Shown piece by piece: positions 1 through 12,124 of a stretch of DNA of 64,000 bases. The DNA comes from Bidens hawaiensis. Lineage: Eukaryota > Streptophyta > Magnoliopsida > Asterales > Asteraceae. The stretch covers positions 496,001 through 560,000 of the forward strand of contig JAIQDT010000303.1 in the NCBI GenBank assembly GCA_021521415.1, in the 5' to 3' direction. The notes beneath the pieces were generated by a model that saw only the letters and a list, made by a program, of their open reading frames with translations, ran no database searches and was not told the origin of the DNA. The position numbers and the translations under genes are program-made. Every line of letters begins with the position of its first letter. The first letter of the stretch is position 1.

Positions 1-9
1 GGTATTGTG

Positions 10-121
10 TTGGTGTTGATATGATTTGAGCTCTTTGGGTTTTATGTTGGTGTGGATATGATTTGAGCTATTTGGGTTTTATGTTGGCGTTTATAGAGTT
101 TGAGCTAGTTAGTTTTTATGT
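10..121. repeat. 37-bp tandem repeat, about three copies
   Basis: The motif GATATGATTTGAGC recurs with a 37-bp period, and the third copy is more degenerate. The repeat enters the window from the left edge, so its full extent is unknown. No coding function is visible. Confidence 0.6.
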
Positions 122-1223
122 TTGTGTTGCTAATTGACTCGTCTTTTAGTTGCTACATTGTACCAGCAATCTAGTTGTGTGCTTGTTTTTTAGTTGCCAA
201 GCTGGTGTTGTATTAACTTTTATGCTTGTCTTCTTTCAGGAATGAAAAGAACTAGTTGAGAGGAAGATTGAATAAGTTGATGTGTTCATGGATATGGTTG
301 AGGTAATAATAAAAGAAGCAGAGGAGATATATGAAACAATGATGGGATCACACAAGTAGCCTTTCAATTAGAATCAAGGTTGAGAAAATACACAAATAAT
401 TGTGTGTTGATTTATGTTGCTTTATGGGACGTTACATCTGTTCTTATTTATGTTTTTCTATGGGATTTGTATATTTTTTTTGTGTTGGTTCGAACAAATT
501 ATCGCGTTGACATAAAACATTATCGCAATAGAAATAGAAAAACCTAATATGTTTTGGTTTTGTGTCATTGATTTTATGTATTTCCTTTATTAGTGCTTGT
601 CTAAAAACACCTTTATTTGGATCGAGCTTTAAGTGTGTTACTATGAAAACTTTGTGTTGATTTTATAATTTGATGATCGTGTATTGATATGAAGCATTTG
701 TTGTAAGACTCGTAATTTAAAATATGTTGCTATGAAGCATTGGTTGCTGCTATAAACCTGAATTTAAACACTAATTTAGATATTAATGGAATGTTTATGA
801 GTTGTTATGAAACATTATGGTACTGCTTTTGTGTCTTTATGTTGGTTTGATTCCCTTGATTTCAATTGTTCAAGCAAAAAAGGAGAAAAAATTAGTCGGA
901 TTCCGTTCATTGATTCATTAAAGAATTATCAAATAAATTAGATTTTGAATATGAGATTGGTTAAATAGTGGAATGAAATTTTGTAACTGATCCCATACTT
1001 TGCATAATTATAGGAAGTGAAATAAATCATATTTTGACATATGACCAAAATGTTAGTTTCTATTAAATTATTAAATTTTGTTTCTCATCTTCTAATTGGT
1101 TCATACTATTCTTACAAAAAAAACCATTTTCTATTTGATCCTATCCCTGTGTGAGGGTGTATACATTTTAATTATTAAAATGTTTTTTTTTGTATTAAAT
1201 GGGTAAAATGGTTAATTTGCCCT
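122..1223. other. Intergenic sequence, no gene recognised
   Basis: AT-rich sequence without a long ORF. At about 229-360 a pyrimidine-rich acceptor-like TTTCAG precedes a short stretch of Glu/Lys-rich codons broken by stops. This could be the decayed last exon of an unidentified gene, but I cannot name it. Confidence 0.4.
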
Positions 1224-1228
1224 CATGT
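1224..1228. other. Left target-site duplication CATGT of the Tekay-type element
   Basis: CATGT lies directly before the TG of the 5' LTR and is repeated exactly at 24064-24068 after the CA of the 3' LTR. This fixes both ends of the outer element. Confidence 0.9.
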
Positions 1229-2694
1229 TGTAACGCCCGTTAATTTTGGTTCCAAGAGTTAAAGCTTGTAAAGTATGTATTATTCTCAGGATTTAACCGA
1301 CGTTTCTCGGAAGCCTTTGCGTCATCCCGATACGTTAAACCATCTAACTTTTCTTCCATAATGCCTTATACTTCAAATTGGAGGGGCTTGGATGTAACTT
1401 CTTTTATATAATTATAAAACAAAACAATCCTAACCCTAACCCTACCTGTTGCGATCGGCCGAAGGTCAGCCCCCCCCCCCCCCCCGCCCCTTCCTTGCTT
1501 CGACTTTTTGAGTGATTCCAAGGCATTTAGAAGTAGTTCAAGGTATATACTACAATCCCCAACACTTTTTTCATTCACCCCTAATCGTTTTGATGCTCAA
1601 TTTTGCCGATTCTTTTCGTCGGACAGATTTCGGCCAAGGTACAATTGACCCGCTTCCCATGGATAAAAATTAGAGTTTCTGTTGTAGAAAGATTCCCAGG
1701 TATGCAATTTACATCATATTAAAATTTCGTGGCCATTGGAGGTGTTTAGGTCAGTCAATCGATTTTAGTTCGAAAACTAGGGTTTGTCGGGTGTAGAATC
1801 GTCAATTGTTGAGTTTGATGCGTTAATCGATTGAATGAACAACCGAATCAGTTTGTAGCCCTAGGGGGGGTTTAAGGGCTGTGGGAAAATTATTTTTATG
1901 GTACTCAGGGCTGATTAGGTTGGTGATTTGTTAATCGAGTCGGTTATGCGCAAATTGTCGTTTAAACATTAAAGTTAGTGTTGTAAAAAGGAACCGTCGA
2001 CCCTATCAACTCGGGGGACATAATTATAACGTATGAGAAGGTTAAGATGGGAATTTGGTCCATTTGGCGCTGATTTGTTTGACAATTGGTTTTTAAGATT
2101 TAGTATGCGCGTATTCGACTCGATTTGCATACCGACGGGTGAGTTGTGCAACATGGTTAGCCCCGACCATGATCGTAGGGTGGATTTGGTTAATTGAAAG
2201 GTTTTAGGGGCTGAGGTAAAGTAAAAGAGTATGGGTTGGGCCTCGGGCCAAGTTGTTGGGCCTGAGCGGCCCGTTAGGCAAGTGTGTTCTTATGGTCTAG
2301 TTTAGTAACGCGTTGTGTACAATTTACAGGCCCTTACTTGTGAGTGTGCACTTAGAGATTTCCTAGATCGTTGCTGGTGTTTGGTTGATCTCAGGTGAGT
2401 TCATGATGCCCCTTTTCACTCTTTTCAAGTTTTAGGCTAGCATGCACACCTAAGTGTTTTCTTACTTGATGAAATGTTTTAAACGATTTTATATAGGCTT
2501 GCTAGTATATGGTAGGCCTTGGGATGTTAAAAATATATATATATATACATATATACATTATTGTTTGGCCTATATTTGGCAGAGTTGTAGTCGTTCCGAC
2601 TACGGATGTTGCGGATGCCTACTTTGTGTTTGCATGCGTTGATGTTACGTGTTTGGGTTGTACGTTTGCTCGACCCTGATGTTATACGTGGATG

Positions 2695-2734
<40 letters not shown>

Positions 2735-2762
2735 ATATATATAGGGATGTACTTGAAAAGAT

Positions 2763-2834
<72 letters not shown>

Positions 2835-2858
2835 TTTGTATATGTATGTATGAGAATG
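1229..2858 (+). repeat. 5' LTR of the Tekay-type element, truncated at its 3' end
   Basis: Collinear with the 3' LTR 21897-23603, starting TGTAACGCCCG against TGTAATGCCCG. Homology stops at GAGAATG (2852-2858), where the copia-type internal sequence takes over. About 460 bp equivalent to 23604-24063 are missing. It contains a poly-C run near 1470-1485 and long (TA)n tracts. Confidence 0.9.
2695..2832. repeat. (TA)n microsatellites inside the 5' LTR
   Basis: Two long TA tracts (about 2695-2730 and 2767-2832) are separated by a short unique segment. The equivalent sites in the 3' LTR differ greatly in length, so the tracts have expanded or contracted independently. Confidence 0.9.
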
Positions 2859-2961
2859 AAATGACATGTTCTTAAATGATTTATCTAGAAATCTGATATA
2901 TGTGTAACTCTATGCAGGTATGTTTTGGTGCATCTGAGCTTGTTCCAATCTAGGGGAAGAT

Positions 2962-3560
2962 TGTTGGGTTGGATTTTCTACAAGGAAGATTGGAATCTTC
3001 TCAACCTCCTTAGAAACGGCTAAGTATGGAATTCGAGCAAGCCCAGACGATCGAGCATGGTTTTTACTACTTCGGGCAAGGTTCTGAACCTTAAATTGTT
3101 GATTCTTCTAAGTGTTAAAGGCTTCGAGCAAGCTACACTTCAACGAGCAAGAGTATTCTTTTATCGAGCATGGATTGCCAATCGAGCAAACAGCTTGATC
3201 ATACAATTTCTAGCCAAGTGTTACGAGCACAGGATGATCGAGCACATGGGGACGAGCATGGATGCAATAAGAGGATGTCACGTGAATCAAAGCAAAGACT
3301 TCGAGCACAGTTCAGTTACCGAGCAAGATTTACATCCGAGCATGCTAAAGATTGCTGAATAAGAAAAGCTAAAGACATCAAGAAGAATGAGCTTGCTCGA
3401 TGGACTAGTTCGAGCAAAGCATGGAAAAAGTCAAGAGGAATGAAGCTTACTCAAAGGGAATATGTATTCTTCGAAAGAGAATATATTCCAAGTAAAGTTT
3501 GCTCGAGGACATTCACCGAGCACACCTAGTATAGGAAGTTTGCTCGAGCAAGGTATGTAC
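2962..3560 (+). repeat. LTR1 of the nested array, 3' truncated
   Basis: Matches the first ~600 bp of LTR2, starting TGTTGGGTTGG. It ends in TGTAC (3556-3560), which is also where the sequence upstream of the large ORF begins to match (12324-12328). The TATA box and primer-adjacent end found in LTR2 are missing. A 101-codon ORF inside it is a passive LTR reading frame repeated in all three LTRs. Confidence 0.85.
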
Positions 3561-3589
3561 TGACAACTCTTCTTGTTTTTGCAGAACTG

Positions 3590-6500
3590 ATGGCTTTCAA
3601 ATTCGAAAAGCGGCATAATATGTGTGCTCATTTGGAGATAGACGATGACAACCAAGAGTTGGAGCCAATGATAAATTTTTTGAGTAACTCCAATTTGAGG
3701 GTGGCTTTAACTAACGACCCCACAATATACAGAAATCATATTTCAAATTTTTGGGGGTCTGCTACATATGTCAATGACGTCAATGGGGACAGAATTGAGG
3801 CGTCGATTCTAAATCATGAAATTGAGATAACAGAAGCCTCAATCAAAGCTGCACTGGACCTTAATGACAATTTTGAGGATCAGCCGTCCTACTCAGTCCC
3901 AAGGTTACTAAGAGTCTTTCAAGAGACTATGGGCTATCAGGGAGGAGTTAAGGATGGACAGTTTCAAAAGGGAAGTTTCCCTTTAATCTACAGGTTCCTC
4001 ATTCATCACGTGATCCAGTCCTTATCTCCTCAGAGAGGGAGTTGGACCTTATTGAGCAGAGAGCTTGGGACTCTCATTGTCGCCATTCTTTACCAGCAAC
4101 CCTTCAACATTTCAAGACTCATCTTTCAAGGGTTGATTTCAAATGCAGAGAGGCAAGTCCATCAAAGATTCATAATGTATCCACGTTTTCTACAGATCTT
4201 AATAAACAGAGCCTTACCAGACATTCACAGGACAGGGCAGATTTTGAGGTTGCAAGACCCAAATATATGCAAACGTATGAAGGATGCTCAGAGTAAGTTC
4301 ATTGATAATGATGACTGGGATGTACTCCCATGGTTACTCGTACCTGCCCTGGGTGCTATTGATGTACCAAGGACCCCTGGCAAAAGTGATGAGGAAGCTG
4401 ATGATGGTGATGATAATGATAATGATGATGGTAATGAAGGTGGTACTGACATGTTGGTTGGTTGTGCTGATGTGCATTTAATTGAACAAGCTGCAGATGA
4501 AGAGGTTATTGAAACGGTAGATGGAAAGGATGAGATAATTGAGCCAATGGATGAAGATGTGTTTGTTGCACCTGTGATTCCGACACCACCTACTTCACCA
4601 CTGAAAGACTCCACTCCTCATGAACCACCCCCATCCCCAGAACCTTACAAGATCCCATCTCCTGAAACTTCAGAATCCGAACCATTTTCTGAACCAGCTC
4701 CAAAACCATCTGTTGAAACTCCTATATCCAGTCCAAACCTCTATGACACTATTTGTGAAAATGCTCAACTGGAGTTTGAGAACATTATGCTAAGAGAAAA
4801 GAATGCCATTTTGGCTGCAAAGAACTCGGCTCTGGAAGCTGCACTGAAGGAGGCATTATTGAAAATTCAAACTCTTGGGGGACAGTCTGAGGTTGAGAAG
4901 ACCTCAGATGCACCAAAACAGGGGGAGAATATTGATGCTGAAGAGGAGGTTGGACCATCTGATGCACTGAACATGATAAATCAGTTCTATGATGATGAGT
5001 CAGAAGTTGAGGGGGAGAAGAGTGGAGAAGATGAATCTGAAAGGGAAAAGATGAAAAGGAAAGAAAAGGGAAAAGGGATTGCCCACACAGATGATGACTT
5101 ACATCCTTTACCCAAGCATGCAGTTCAGTCTGATGATCTATTGTTTAAGGAAGATGTTATTGATAAAGACATGGCTGAAGCTGATTCTGTGAAAACTGCA
5201 ATTAATTTAATGAATGAAGAGTTTGAAGTTTTAGAGAGAGAGGAGGAGGAGGAAATTCCTCAAGAAGTGATTGAAGCTCTCATTAACATGAAAGAGAAAG
5301 AAGAGTCAAATGAAAGGAAACTGAAAGAGGCTGATGAAGCTATAAAAGCTACACTTGATGCACTGAGAGAAAGAATGAATGTTGATGAAACTAAAAGGGA
5401 TGAAACTGCAGAACCTGTGACAGCTGAATAGGAAGAGCCTGCAACAATTGAGACTGAAGAGCCAACCAATGAACCAGAACAATCAGTGTCTGAACCTGAA
5501 AATCTTGAAAAAGAACAAGAACTTGGCTTGGAACCAGTTATTCATGAAGAAGAGGAAACCATTGAAGTCTCAGCAAGCACTATGGTTAAGTTGATTATAA
5601 TGAAGGATCTTACACTGATTTTGAATAATCTAGAGAGACATCACCCAGAGATTGTGATGGCAGCAAGAAAGGCTCAACTAGACTTTATAAATCTGAGCAA
5701 AGGAGAACCAAGATTTGAAGAACATGTTGAACCAAGTGAACCCGTCATTCAAGAGGTCACTAAAGAAACTGAAGAAACTCATAGAAATGAAGATGTTATT
5801 GACGAATCTGAGTCAGTGGATGAGGAGATAATTATTGAAGAACCAGAAACAGAAGTGGAGCAGCCCGATACATCCACTCCAACTCAATCAAGTTTAAAAA
5901 GGAAAGACACAACTGATATTGAGACACCAAAATCCAAAAGACAAAAATTGGTTAAGAAAATGGTGTATAAGATGAGGAGAGACAAGCTTGAAGAAAGAAG
6001 AAGAGCTCAATCCAAACAAAATGATGAACCAATGATTGAGGCTCTTCATAACCTTGAAGAAGTGGTTGACTTGGATGGTGAAAATGAAGATGAGAAAGAA
6101 TTGGAGGAGACTGAAAAGACAAATGAAGATGCTGAGTATCTGATCAGTCTGGGTTATGATCCTCTTTATGTTCAAAGACTATCAAAAGAGGATGTGGCAA
6201 AAGAAGCCGAGGGTTGGAGAGTAAGGAAAGGAAAAAGGGAAGTTTTGATAAAGGCTGGTCACAAGCCTGCATTCCTTAACTTACAAACATTTGACAAGAT
6301 TGGTAGTTTTTACAAAAGGGCTCTCATGGAGAATCTATCTGACTATGTGAGAAAGGTGTCCGAAAGGAAGAAAGAGAATGAAAAAGAATTCAAAGAATCA
6401 GATAGTAGCATGAAGAAGATCGAGAAGAAACAAAGAGATGAAGAAGAGTATGAATCCTTGAAGTCAAAGCATAAGGATATAAAATTTCTCCAACTTTATG

Positions 6501-7768
6501 GATCCAAGTATAACCATTTGATAAATCTCTCTCATGAAGAATTGAAAAGAAAAATCCAACAAGTGAAAGACTCTCACACTGATAAAGCCAGTCAAGAAAA
6601 ATATGAGAGAGAACAGAAACTGAAAATAAGGATGCAGAAAGAAAGGGAGGAGAAAGAAAAGAAAGATCAAGAAGCTAAGAAGTGGCTTGAGGACTCTCAA
6701 AGAATGGAAATGTTGAAAATTTTTGTAAGAGATAAAGGGATATCAGAAGAACAGTTTCAGAACATGCCTCTTGCTGAACTAATGGAAATATATCACAGAG
6801 AGCAGAGGATGTATCTTGAAACACAGAGGAAACTGCAAGAAGACAGAAGGAGGGCAGAACAAGAAGTTCATGCAGAAATGATGAATGCCCTCCAAAAAAA
6901 GGGAGTAAAAATGTCAAGACTGGTAATGCAAAAAGAAGATACAATAAAGAGATGGTATGTTAAAGAGGGTCTTGATAAGATAAAGAAGGTTGAAATGGGG
7001 AGCTCAAGCATAACACATAGGTCATAGAGTGTGAAGCCTGTGCAGCCAAGAAACTTGAATCTGCCCACACATCTCTATTTTGACCGAAGATTGAAGACTT
7101 TAAGGGTGGTGACTGAAGATGAAGCAGAACATCTCATCATCTTCAGAGATGATTTGAGAAATTTTTCAAAAGAACAACTGACCAAGATGGCTGAGCTGAA
7201 TTTATATGACAATCAAGTAAGGAGTCAACCATCTGGTCAACTGAGGAATGATCTCTCCAAGTTTTTGAAGGAACAAGCAGAAAAGGGATTCCCATTTCTG
7301 CAGCAGAAGAAGAGAGAGATCAGGAGCCAAGCAGAAAAAGAGAAGACGAGGAAGAGAATCAGTGAAGTTCACATATCTGAGCTTTCCCTCTCTGAATCAA
7401 AGAAACAAATAACTCTAGCAAGCAGCTCTCACCAAAAAAGGAAGACCTTAAAAGAGTGCTTAGCTACGAGAGAAGTGATGAAGGAACCCAACTCAAGAGT
7501 ACAACAATTTGGAAGAATCACATACATAACGTACAATCAACATGACGATTCGACCATTTTGAGAAATGAGTCTGGGATACCTATTGCAGTCATAAGGGAG
7601 GATGGAGATCTGCATTATATGCATCTTCAAGAATTACAAGATTTAATTGATGCAAGATTCCCAAGTGATGCCTCTGACTCCGTAGAACTTGACATGCTGA
7701 AGCAAAGAGCTACATATGTGAAGAAACTAAAAGAAAGAGCTGAAGCCAAGAACAGAGGAAGAAGATAA
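3590..7768 (+). pseudogene. Large accessory ORF of the nested retroelement, copy 1 (two in-frame TAG stops)
   Basis: One frame runs about 1,390 codons from ATG 3590 to TAA 7766-7768, interrupted only by TAG at 5429-5431 and 7025-7027. Residues 1-~240 form a conserved-looking globular domain (TNDPTIYRNHISNFW; later YPRFLQILIN). From memory this resembles uncharacterised proteins annotated in Asteraceae beside copia elements. Then follow a Glu/Asp-rich stretch, a Pro/Ser-rich linker (~320-370), a heptad-like coiled coil (~385-425), a second acidic region, a basic cluster (PKSKRQK), long Lys/Glu-rich coiled coils and a basic C-terminal ~245 residues. No polymerase, nuclease or envelope signature, signal peptide or clear membrane helix is seen. 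Function is unknown; a structural or chromatin/RNA-binding role is only a guess. Confidence 0.75.
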
Positions 7769-7985
7769 CAGAATGGAGCTAATGAATGATTGATTCTTAC
7801 TTCTGTTTATCTTTATATTTTGTTTGAGTTGTAAAAACTTTAGTTTGTAATGCCCATGTGGCAGAATTCCGATTATGTAATGAAATGACATGTTCTTAAA
7901 TGATTTATCTAGAAATCTGATATATGTGTAACTCTATGCAGGTATGTTTTGGTGCATCTGAGCTTGTTCCAATCTAGGGGGAGAT
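7769..7985 (+). other. 3' non-coding tail and polypurine tract of the nested element
   Basis: Sequence between the ORF stop and LTR2. It ends in a copia-type polypurine tract AGGGGGAGA (7976-7984) right before the LTR's TG. The same tail occurs at 2855-2961 (last part only) and 16536-16752. Confidence 0.75.
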
Positions 7986-9031
7986 TGTTGGGTTGGATTT
8001 TCTACAAGGAAGATTGGAATCTTCTCAACCTCCTCAGAAACGGCTAAGTATGGAATTCGAGCAAGCCTAGACGATCGAGCATGGTTTTTACTACTTCGAG
8101 CAAGGTTCTGAACCTTAAATTGTTGATTCTTCTAAGTGTTAAAGGCTTCGAGCAAGCTACACTTCAACGAGCAAGAGTATTCTTTTATCGAGCATGGATT
8201 GCCAATCGAGCAAACAGCTTGATCATACAAGTTCTAGCCAAGTGTTACGAGTACAGGATGATCGAGCACATGGGGACGAGCATGGATGCAATAAGAGGAT
8301 GTCACGTGAATCAAAGCAAAGACTTCGAGCACAGTTCAGTTACCGAGCAAGATTTACATCCGAGCATGCTAAAGATTGCTGAATAAGAAAAGCTAAAGAC
8401 ATCAAGAAGAATGAGCTTGCTCGATGGACTAGTTCGAGCAAAGCATGGAAAAAGTCAAGAGGAATGAAGCTTACTCAAAGGGAATATGTATTCTTCGAAA
8501 GAGAATATATTCCAAGTAAAGTTTGCTCGAGGACATTCACCGAGCACACCTAGTATAGGAAGTTTGCTCGAGCAAGGTATGTACCTTGCTCGAGGACTGT
8601 AACACTTGTATTAGATTTATCTTTCATTATGTAATGACTAGGACTTATAGAAGGAATGTTAGAGTCTATAAATAGACGTCCTAGGGTACCTTTAGGGTAC
8701 GGATTTCGAGACGGAATAGGCTGGCATGCACTGATTACGAAAAACATTCCATTTTGTTCATCGTATAATAGCCGCCGCCGTCACACAAAAACCTAGACAT
8801 TCCGTTCACTGTTCCACTGATGTATCATTATATATAGTGAATCTTTGTCTTTGAAATAGCTTTTACTGATTATCATTTACTGTTTTGTGTTTGATATCTG
8901 TTCACAATCCTTCATTCTCAATCATTGGATATCCTGATTCCGCCGGGATATTCAATCGGTCTTTGAGTATTCGAGTCAGTGTGTTCTTGTCAAACCTTTG
9001 CTAAGGTTTCACCAGACAGACGGTCCTGACA
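7986..9031 (+). repeat. LTR2, the only complete LTR of the nested array (1,046 bp)
   Basis: Starts TGTTGGGTTGG after the polypurine tract and ends CCTGACA just before the primer site. It serves as 3' LTR of the first unit and 5' LTR of the second. The first 600 bp are studded with the hexamer CGAGCA or its complement TGCTCG (about 18 occurrences). Confidence 0.9.
8667..8674 (+). promoter_or_regulatory. TATA box of LTR2
   Basis: TATAAATA, in the second half of the LTR and followed by a GC-richer stretch, is the likely pol II core promoter. It is conserved in LTR3 (17428-17435) and absent from truncated LTR1. Confidence 0.6.
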
Positions 9032-9033
9032 AG

Positions 9034-9045
9034 TGGTATCAGAGC
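9034..9045 (+). promoter_or_regulatory. Primer-binding site, initiator tRNA-Met
   Basis: TGGTATCAGAGC, two bases after the LTR end, is the standard complement of the initiator tRNA-Met 3' end used by Ty1/copia and many other plant LTR elements. Confidence 0.9.
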
Positions 9046-9140
9046 TTGAGTAAGCTCACTGAAGACCACGGGACTGAGGGTTTATGAAGAAGCTTGAAGA
9101 TTCACTGTGATTTGCTGCTGAAAAACTCAGATCTGGTGAA

Positions 9141-12124
9141 ATGGAAGACCAGGAAATGTCAACCAACAATATTCCAAGGTTGCTTGGACAAGAGAACTTC
9201 ATAAAATGGAAGGTGCTATTTGAAGCTGCAGTGAACTATAACGACCCGGAACTTTGGATGACTATCACTGAAGGGAACTATGTTCTTTCAGCAGCTCCAA
9301 ACAACAATGCTGCGGTCGATTTGAGAATGAAAAAGAGAGATGATAAAGCACTGTCAATGCTGAAGTTGGGGCTTTAATGGGAAATTTTAACCACTGTAAA
9401 TCATCATAAAACCGCAAAGGATATGTATGATGCAGTGATTGAAATGTTTGAAGGAAACACTTAATTGAGAGACATTAAGAAAGACCGACTGAAGCAGCAG
9501 TTGGACAGATTTAAGTTTAAAGAAGGAGAAAAGTTGAAGTCTGTGTTACAAAGGTTCATGACCATTGTAAATGAAATTAGGACCACTAATTTGCAGATTT
9601 CCGATTTTGAGCTTAACAAGAAGCTTCTGTCATCTCTATCTGGCGAATGGTACACTGCCAGCAAGTTCATCAAAGAAAAGACCAACTTTCCTAACTTCAA
9701 GTTAGATGATGTGATAGCCTTCCTCAAGGCTGCTGAACATGAAATGATTGAAAACCATATGATTCGAGAGGACAAGCCAAACTTTCAAATGAACAATGCT
9801 CTGGTGGCACCCATGGGCAATCTCTCGGTTAAGAATCAACAGCCTATCATTGAGGGACCATCAAAAGCAAACTCATCTTGTAATAGTCAGTCAAGATTCA
9901 AGGTGCAGCTGATTGAAGATGACAATCAATCTACTGGAAACGGGCAGTCTACTTTCGCACAACACAATCCAACTCAAGGAACAGATTACCAGGCATTATT
10001 CTCAATGTTCACTGAGTCTTACCATGCCTTTGTGGCCAAGAATCTAATAAACACAAGCATCGTGCAAGAAGACTTAGAACAGATAGATGCTGATGATTTA
10101 GAATATATGGATATCAAATGGCAAGCGGCAATGTTGGCAGTAAGAAGTAAAAGGTTGTATAACAGAACTGGCAGAACCAGCTTCAATGGACCCAATAAAA
10201 GGATTGGATTTGACAAATCCAAAGCCATCTGTTATAACTGTCAACAACCGGGACACTTTGCAAGGGAATGCAACATGCCAAGGCAGTCTGGCAATCAAGT
10301 TAACCAGAATCAGTTCTATCAGAATCAGAACCAAAACTTTCAGCAGCAAAGGAATCAAATGCCCAACCAAAATCCCTATCAAAATCAGAATACAACCCAG
10401 CAACAAACATTTCAACCTCAGAGAAATAATCAGATGCAGGTTCACACAAATCAAAACAGACCATCTCAAAATGGTGTGAACCAGCAAAGGGATCAAGGGA
10501 ATGTAGCTGTTACAAAGGTGGCTCAGGATGGAGAGTTTGACTGGAGTAATCATGCTGCAGAGATGGAGAAAGAAAATGTTGCATTCATGGCCAAAATTCA
10601 TGACAAGGCTGAATCTTCCAACACTCAGGTAAATTCTGACACTTCTATTTCTGATCTTCTTGTTACAATTGATGGATTAAATCAGGAGGTTGGAAAATGG
10701 AAAACTGAATGTGGAAGGAAGGATGTCTTTCTGAATGTGTATGAGGCTAGTGAGGCTACATATGAAAGTCAAATCAAGGGATTGGAGGATGATTGCATGG
10801 TATCATATCAAGCTCAATCCAGAATGAGAATTGAGATAGAAGGACTAAAGAAGATGTTTGCTGAAGAAAAACTCAAGAATGCAGAGTTGTTGATTGAAAT
10901 GGAGTTTTTGAAAAACCTTGTCTCTACAGGAAACATTATTGGTCATGTTGACAAAATGACCGAGGAAGAGAAGTAAAAGAAGGTACCACCACCTTTCTGT
11001 GACAGTTACCCTTTGAAAGTTGATAAAGAGAGCAGAAGTGAGTATCTCAAATAGTTCAAAAATGTGTTTGATGATAAGCCTGAATTTATCAAGCAGTATG
11101 ATGATGTGATTGTAGATCAGGATGGAGAATTTGTGATGAAACAGACTGATAAGTCAGAAACTGTGATTGATGAACAACCTCAAGGAGAGAAAAAGAAGTG
11201 GAGTGAATACTCCAGTAAAGAAAGCAATTGTAGCTGTGGAAGCTCTAAGTCATCAAAGGGGAAGAAGAAGAAAAGAACTAACAAGAAGAAAAGTGACAAA
11301 ATTCCTCTTCTGCCACCTATGACATCACAGGTAAGAAAGCACCACGAAAGAATGAGAAGAGAGCATGTTCCATTTGATATATGTGCTAGACCGCAGCCAG
11401 TCATCAAGAAGAGAACAGAACCACAGCCAGTCATCAAGAAGAAAACAGAACAACCAATTAAATCTTCTTATGATCAGAGTCATCCACCAATCTACCCAGT
11501 CTTTTCTAATCATGAATTATTTGATGTTGGTGATGTGGATAATGCTCCAAGAAGAAGAAATCCAAAAGAACAAGAGGGAAGTTCTTCAAGAATGCCATCC
11601 AAGCTGAAGAAAATCGTTTTTGTCAAAGAAAAATATCCACAAGCAATTGATCTCAGCAAGCCAATCAAGATGGATTTCTCCAACACTTTGAATCCAAGGA
11701 CATCTTTAAGATTTGACTTCCTAAACCAAGTGAAAAGATCAAGGACAAGAAACTTCTTGAAGATTTGGGAAGCTTTGCTAAAGTATTCTGCAAAAAATGT
11801 GATGCATATGGGCATCACACTGACTCTTGCTGGATTCTTGAGGATATTTTTGAAATTCCAGATGAGTTTAGTGGCTATGACATGAAAAGCTACAAAGAAA
11901 TGTATTAGAGATACTTGAATGGAAATAAAAACCCATCTGAAGATAAGAATCATCAGCCTATGTTGGAACAAAGGCTCAAAACACTTTTGAAGATCAAAGA
12001 AAATGATCAAATCCTGACAACAATAGAAAAGAACAGAAGGTCACCAAATAAAGAGAAAGCCCTCTTGCTCGTGCTCTCTCCCTCTTGCTCGCGGGTCTAT
12101 TATTTCTTAATTTCACTTCGATAA
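9141..12124 (+). pseudogene. gag: gag of the nested copia-type element, broken
   Basis: ATG 9141 opens a UBN2/copia-type Gag (IPRLLGQENFIKWKVLFEAA). In-frame stops occur at 9375, 9462, 10974 and 11052. A CCHC zinc knuckle CYNCQQPGHFAREC is encoded at 10230-10271, followed by a Gln/Asn-rich stretch. After a frame change near 11718 a second knuckle, CKKCDAYGHHTDSC, is encoded at 11789-11830, then a stop at 11907. Nothing resembling protease, integrase or reverse transcriptase follows. The Gag would package RNA in virus-like particles in the cytoplasm; this copy cannot make it. The second knuckle may belong to a separate ORF or to the same Gag. Confidence 0.75.

Noticed and set aside
1425..1455. 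CCCTAACCCTAACCC-like string, telomere-like
   Set aside because: Only two or three imperfect units inside an LTR, repeated in the other LTR at about 22100, and not the plant CCCTAAA repeat.
3057..3362. 101-codon ORF repeated at 8081 and 16847
   Set aside because: It lies within the copia-type LTRs and is open mainly because those LTRs are copies. It has no domain, and a second frame overlaps it equally well.
4288..4614. Antisense ORFs across the large accessory ORF and gag
   Set aside because: Shadows of a low-complexity sense frame; no start context, splice logic or domains.
3590..7768. Envelope protein for the accessory ORF
   Set aside because: No signal peptide, membrane segment or cysteine pattern; composition is charged coiled coil.
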